Of a stretch of DNA of 18,469 bases, positions 15,431-18,469 are shown piece by piece (positions within the stretch are counted from its first letter, which is position 1; every line of letters begins with the position of its first letter). A program made the position numbers and the translations under genes. The stretch spans positions 1 to 18,469 of the forward strand of contig CAZTJA010000060.1 of the NCBI GenBank assembly GCA_964613745.1, given 5' to 3'. The stretch comes from CAZTJA01 sp964613745. GTDB lineage: Bacteria; Desulfobacterota; Desulfomonilia; Desulfomonilales; Desulfomonilaceae. The notes beneath the pieces were generated by a model. It searched no databases. It saw nothing but the letters and a program-made list of their open reading frames with translations, and had not been told where the DNA came from.

Positions 15431-15459
15431 TCTATCATTAAACAAGGCGTTTTTGTCAA
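15431..15459 (-). promoter_or_regulatory. Candidate sigma-70 promoter of gcvH
   Basis: A perfect -35 TTGACA (15459 down to 15454) with a 17-bp spacer and a weaker -10 GATAGA (15436 down to 15431). A transcript would start about 27 bases before the ATG at 15397. Confidence 0.5.
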
Positions 15460-15705
15460 CGACCTCAATGACGACAAACAGGACGGCACGGTCATAATGT
15501 AGAAAAGTGTTGATCTTGAATAGCTGTATGTTGAAATAATTACTCTCATTTATGAAAAAAGCGGATTAATAAATTTTAATTTCTCGGGCAAGCAATAAGT
15601 CTTAGATCTTAATATGTCGTGTTTGGTGAGTAGTTGTGTTTGTGGGTGCTGTACGGTAAAATTCAAGAAAACACCGATTTACTTGATTTTGTTTCTTTTT
15701 CCTAT
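15460..15705. other. Intergenic region between gcvH and the small secreted-protein gene
   Basis: This is the remainder of the 320-bp spacer between two divergent genes. It holds an AT-rich stretch (about 15535-15585) and a GT-rich stretch on the plus strand (about 15615-15650). It should contain the promoter of the downstream small gene, but I see no convincing -35/-10 pair, and no tRNA or recognised riboswitch. Confidence 0.5.
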
Positions 15706-15717
15706 GGAGGAATACTG

Positions 15718-15978
15718 ATGAGTCGTTGTATGGTTTCGGCTGGAATTTTAATCCTCTCATTGGCCACGTTCGCAGTGGCTGACGAGCTTTCGGGTAAGCT
15801 CGTGAGAGTCGATCTAGACTATGTCACGGTAGTCGGGAAAGATGATCGAGAGGTCAAACTCAATGTGGACCGCAGTAACAGATCCAAGGCAGCCCCATTC
15901 ATCGGCATGTGGGTCAAGATTGATACCATGACCGACAATGGCAAGTTAAAAGCACTTGATTTCAAATCCGCACAATAA
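15718..15978 (+). CDS. Small secreted protein of unknown function
   Basis: I do not recognise the family. It encodes 86 residues beginning with a clear Sec signal peptide: hydrophobic core 'AGILILSLATF' and a likely cleavage after AVA (residue 21), giving a mature domain of about 65 residues. The mature part is rich in beta-prone segments with alternating charged and hydrophobic residues ('LVRVDLDYVTVVGKDDREVK' and 'GMWVKIDTM'), suggesting a small beta-barrel or OB-like fold in the periplasm; this is only an inference. The ATG at 15718 has GGAGG (15706-15710) seven bases upstream; the in-frame upstream ATG at 15634 has no such site and would bury the signal peptide. The gene stands alone and its stop codon merges into a strong terminator, so it is a monocistronic unit. 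Confidence 0.75.
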   Translation: MSRCMVSAGILILSLATFAVADELSGKLVRVDLDYVTVVGKDDREVKLNVDRSNRSKAAPFIGMWVKIDTMTDNGKLKALDFKSAQ

Positions 15979-16007
15979 AAAAACGGCCGGATTATCCGGC
16001 CGTTTTT
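15977..16007. terminator. Bidirectional intrinsic terminator
   Basis: Arms ACGGCCGGA/TCCGGCCGT pair perfectly over 9 bp around a 3-base loop, with an A-tract on the left and T5 on the right. It serves the small secreted-protein gene on the plus strand. On the minus strand it is followed by T7 and can also stop transcripts from the convergent TPR gene, which ends at 16054. Confidence 0.93.
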
Positions 16008-16053
16008 ATCTACAGACATCGTCTCGCCACTCGACGTAGTCCGATTTTAGTTC

Positions 16054-17037
16054 CTACAGGCCACCTTCAACGGGCACGATCTCGTATCCGGAACGGACTT
16101 CCTGTCGTCCTGCCAGTTCATACTTCTGAAGCCTCTGCTGCATTTCTTTGAGGCAAGAGCCGTCGGGGCAGACCGTGGAACCCAGCTCGATAGCTTTCTT
16201 CTGGTGTTCGGCGGCTTTCAGCGCGTCACCCTGGCGGAAGTATGCTTCGGCAACTGTTTCATGAACCAGACCATCTTTTCCACCGGTCAACTCCAGTGCC
16301 TTCTTAGCCAATTCCATGGCCTTGGTGGGATCCTGAAGCTTCTCATCCGGGCAGGTCAACAAGAACCAAGCTTTATCCTGAATCGTCCAGGCATTGTTCG
16401 GGCTGAGTTGTTCCACTTTCTTGATATCTTCGGAAGCTTCCTTGCATTTACCCATTCGGTTGAGAATCCAAACTCTCAAGCGATAAGCATCCACAAAGTC
16501 CGCCTTGGAGCCAATGGCCTTGTTGATGTCCTGAAGGGCCTTTTCCTGATCTTTTTCGCGGGAATATAGGTCAGCTCTCTGAGCATATGCCCAAGCGAAA
16601 TTGCTGTTCAGCTTGATTGCTTCGGTGAAATCTTTGAGAGCTTCATCGTTCTTCTTCTGTAGTTTCTTTAGAAGACCTCTTTGAGCGAAAGCCTGCGCAG
16701 TTGGGTTCTTCTTAATTGCCGTTTCCACATCGGCGACTGCTTTATCCATGTTGCCGAGCTGAACGTTGGCTTTTGATCTTCCTACTAAAGCCTGAACGTT
16801 GTCAGGGTTGGCCTGCAATGTTTTGTCAAAAAATGCTATAGCTTGATTCCATTGTTTCTTGGAGAGTGCGTCAATTCCTGAATTCAGATTTGTGTCCTTG
16901 GTAGGCCCTCCCATTTTAGGGAAGTAAAGAATGGAAGCGATTACGACAACCGCTATGATGGCAAAACCAAGGAATGTGTACGCACTTGAACCGCGCTCGT
17001 TTCTGATACCTTCGAACGTACCATTGTAGCCCTTCAT
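16054..17037 (-). CDS. Membrane-anchored TPR protein
   Basis: The protein has 327 residues: a short N-terminal part, one membrane anchor (about 20-39) and then about seven tetratricopeptide repeats to near residue 290. Examples are 'QWNQAIAFFDKTLQANPDN', 'NDEALKDFTEAIKLN' and 'DQEKALQDINKAI', with the usual W/L-G-Y/A-F-A-P pattern. A short tail with 'CPDGSCLKEMQQRL' follows. TPR arrays are protein-binding scaffolds; the partner is unknown. If the N-terminus is cytoplasmic, the repeats face the periplasm. Start: an in-frame GTG lies at 17046, but AAGGGG (17046-17051) overlaps it and is correctly spaced (eight bases) from the ATG at 17037, so the ATG is chosen. The gene stands alone, with 350 bp of non-coding sequence upstream and the bidirectional terminator downstream. 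Confidence 0.88.
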   Translation of the reverse strand: MKGYNGTFEGIRNERGSSAYTFLGFAIIAVVVIASILYFPKMGGPTKDTNLNSGIDALSKKQWNQAIAFFDKTLQANPDNVQALVGRSKANVQLGNMDKAVADVETAIKKNPTAQAFAQRGLLKKLQKKNDEALKDFTEAIKLNSNFAWAYAQRADLYSREKDQEKALQDINKAIGSKADFVDAYRLRVWILNRMGKCKEASEDIKKVEQLSPNNAWTIQDKAWFLLTCPDEKLQDPTKAMELAKKALELTGGKDGLVHETVAEAYFRQGDALKAAEHQKKAIELGSTVCPDGSCLKEMQQRLQKYELAGRQEVRSGYEIVPVEGGL

Positions 17038-17387
17038 CTGATTCACCCCTTAAAAAAAGTAAAAATCTCAACCAAACCGTTGTGGTTTGTTCGGCTGGAG
17101 CCGTTACCGCGGATGAGCAGCCAAGCCGCTCCTCTGATCTGCATTTTTACGTAAGGTATTGTGGCGTATACCTCGAGTTAATGATCCACTGAGTAGACAC
17201 CCGCAAAACAAGCCGGGTGATTTCCTGGACCCAAATTTACGGCAACCAAGTTCAAAAGCGATTGAGTCTCCCATGACATGTGGGGGAGTTGACTCGGTGA
17301 TCGAATTTTTGATTATACTGATCACTTCACAGAAATCAATCAATATGTAAACTTAATTCTAATCTCAATTTGTCTGGATATAATCAA
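17038..17387. other. Intergenic region between the TPR gene and the HAD hydrolase gene
   Basis: A 350-bp divergent spacer. On the minus strand, 78 bp before the TPR ATG, is a possible RNA hairpin (17115-17131, GAGCGGC-TTG-GCTGCTC, seven pairs with one G-T), without a T-tract. A smaller CAAACC/GGTTTG hairpin lies at about 17074-17090. Short ORFs on both strands (17104-17343 minus, 17159-17350 plus) lack ribosome sites and recognisable protein character. No convincing sigma-70 promoter, riboswitch or tRNA was identified. Confidence 0.5.
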
Positions 17388-18008
17388 ATGCACGAACATC
17401 AAATCAAAGCTTTCTTATTCGATTTCGGCGGCGTGATTGCAGAAGAAGGATTTCGCAACGGGCTCATGGCAATAGCCCACTCTGCAGGGATGGATGCAGA
17501 CTCCTTCTTCGGTGCGGCAAACGAGTCTGTTTACGACTCGGGATATGTCGTCGGAACCGGAAATGAAGAGGATTTCTGGAATATTCTCAAACAGAAAACC
17601 GGATTGCAGGGAAACAACGACAATTTACGAAGTGAAATACTGAACAGATTCATCGTCCGGGATTGGATGATTGATGTAGTCGGATATCTACGACGCGAAA
17701 AGTTCATCTGCGGCATACTGAGTGATCAAACAAATTGGTTGGACTATTTGGATTCCAAGTATGGCTTTTACAAAGAGTTTGATTGCGTATTCAATTCATT
17801 CCATCTTGGTTTCGGAAAGAAGGATCCCAGGATTTTCACGTACGTGGCAGATCAGCTCCATTTGAAGCCTCAGGACTGTTATTTCATCGATGACAATCCA
17901 GGAAATATAGAACGTGCGGCATCCGTTGGAATGCCGGGTCATCTGTATGTCGATCGAGACGGATTTATGAAAGCATTGAAACAGCAGCTTCCAAATTTGG
18001 CTTCGTAA
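17388..18008 (+). CDS. HAD-superfamily (subfamily IA) hydrolase
   Basis: A 206-residue HAD-IA phosphatase-like protein. Motif I is 'FLFDFGGVIAEEG' with the nucleophile D12; the usual second Asp (DxD) is Gly14, as in the 'DFGGVI/DLGNVI' branch that includes YihX-like sugar phosphatases and soluble-epoxide-hydrolase N-domains. Motif II is Ser in 'GILSDQTNW', motif III is Lys in 'LGFGKKDPRIF' and motif IV is 'YFIDDNPGNIERAASVGM'. It is probably a cytosolic phosphatase of a small metabolite, with unknown substrate. Start: the ATG at 17388 is preferred because motif I follows at the usual distance; an in-frame TTG at 17370 has no Shine-Dalgarno sequence. It converges on bioB with three bases between the stop codons, so functional linkage to biotin synthesis is not implied. 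Confidence 0.85.
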   Translation: MHEHQIKAFLFDFGGVIAEEGFRNGLMAIAHSAGMDADSFFGAANESVYDSGYVVGTGNEEDFWNILKQKTGLQGNNDNLRSEILNRFIVRDWMIDVVGYLRREKFICGILSDQTNWLDYLDSKYGFYKEFDCVFNSFHLGFGKKDPRIFTYVADQLHLKPQDCYFIDDNPGNIERAASVGMPGHLYVDRDGFMKALKQQLPNLAS

Positions 18009-18011
18009 TCT

Positions 18012-18469
18012 CTAGATTTCGTAACCGGCCTGCCTAATCATCTTCAAGTCGTCATCGACGCATCGTCCAGAGGTGGTAAGGTATCCACCGATGATCATGC
18101 CGTTTGCTCCAGAGCGGAGAGCCATGCCTTGAAAATCTCCTAGATTCTGCTCTCTTCCTCCGGCTACTTTGATTGTAGCTTTGGGCAGGGCTAGTCTGAA
18201 TAGAGCTATGGTTTTGAGAATCTCCATTGGTGCCGGACTGACCGCATTTTCCAAAGGAGTTCCGGGTCTCGGATTGAGAATGTTTATCGGAACACAATCG
18301 ACACCCAAATCTCGGAGCGTCAGTGCCAGATCCAAGCGTTGACTCATTGTCTCGCCCATTCCAATAATTCCACCACTGCAGGCCGAAATTCCATTTCTTA
18401 GGACTGTTTCTACAGTGGTAACCCTGTCCTGAAAATCGTGAGTTGTGCAAATAGAAGGATAGAAGTCTC
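18012..18469 (-). CDS. bioB: Biotin synthase, C-terminal part (gene cut by the window edge)
   Basis: The frame is open to the right edge and encodes roughly the last 150 residues of BioB; the N-terminal CxxxCxxC radical-SAM motif lies outside. Recognisable BioB blocks, in order, are 'DFYPSICTTHDFQDRV', 'GISACSGGIIGMGET' (the Cys matching the [2Fe-2S] ligand that follows the TIM-barrel strand), 'VPINILNPRPGTPLE', 'KVAGGREQNLGDFQ' (the Arg that contacts the [2Fe-2S] cluster in BioB) and 'GANGMIIGGYLTTSGR'. The enzyme inserts sulfur into dethiobiotin to make biotin. The ATG at 18359 is internal and not the start. It is convergent with the HAD gene. Confidence 0.95.
   Translation of the reverse strand, partial: DFYPSICTTHDFQDRVTTVETVLRNGISACSGGIIGMGETMSQRLDLALTLRDLGVDCVPINILNPRPGTPLENAVSPAPMEILKTIALFRLALPKATIKVAGGREQNLGDFQGMALRSGANGMIIGGYLTTSGRCVDDDLKMIRQAGYEI

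Noticed and set aside
17104..17343. Minus-strand 79-codon ORF upstream of the TPR gene
   Set aside because: No Shine-Dalgarno sequence and low-plausibility composition (scattered Cys, Arg and Ser); treated as intergenic.
18052..18450. Minus-strand 132-codon ORF
   Set aside because: Frame-shifted shadow of bioB, whose own frame shows all conserved BioB blocks.
1..18469. CRISPR arrays, tRNA or rRNA genes, insertion sequences, phage genes
   Set aside because: No regularly spaced repeats, cloverleaf-like segments, transposase or phage protein motifs were seen on either strand.

Overview
The window looks like a piece of a draft genome or metagenome bin from a Deltaproteobacterium in the broad sense (Desulfobacterota). 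The grounds are moderate base composition, a PEP-synthase-like protein of unusual architecture, a sensor kinase with two single-receiver regulators beside a large TauE/SafE-type permease, and a recA-pilT pair. This placement is an inference from gene style; no rRNA or other marker is present. A run of exactly 100 N (5753-5852) shows the sequence is a scaffold.

Left part (1-5242). The window opens inside an ABC-transporter substrate-binding protein of the nitrate/sulfonate/taurine type (+). It converges on a YifB/ComM-type AAA+ ATPase (-). Upstream of comM, on the same strand, is an 879-residue protein with the ATP-grasp and swivelling phosphohistidine domains of PEP synthase, but with an unrecognised C-terminal region in place of the PEP/pyruvate TIM barrel.

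Central minus-strand block (5284-12756). In transcription order: recA, pilT (its start overlaps the recA end by 11 bp), a dCACHE-type sensor histidine kinase, two 141-residue single-domain response regulators, a 187-bp spacer with several dyad symmetries, a TauE/SafE-family permease and a 235-residue membrane protein coupled to it by a 1-nt spacing. A strong intrinsic terminator closes the block. The membrane-protein gene is split by the N run, but the run is flanked by an exact 55-bp duplication; collapsing it restores one open frame. The kinase, regulators, permease and membrane partner plausibly form one sense-and-export module. The ligand and the exported compound cannot be read from the sequence.

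Right part (12950-18469). This is a mosaic of single genes: a DUF1848 protein with a C-terminal CxxxCxxC cysteine cluster, a TonB-like protein without ExbB/ExbD, a glycine-cleavage H protein without its partners, a small secreted protein followed by a bidirectional terminator, a membrane-anchored TPR protein, a HAD-IA hydrolase and the 3' part of bioB cut by the window edge. No tRNA, rRNA, CRISPR array, insertion sequence or phage gene was found. Several starts are non-ATG (comM GTG; first regulator TTG; TonB-like TTG), each supported by a well-placed Shine-Dalgarno sequence.
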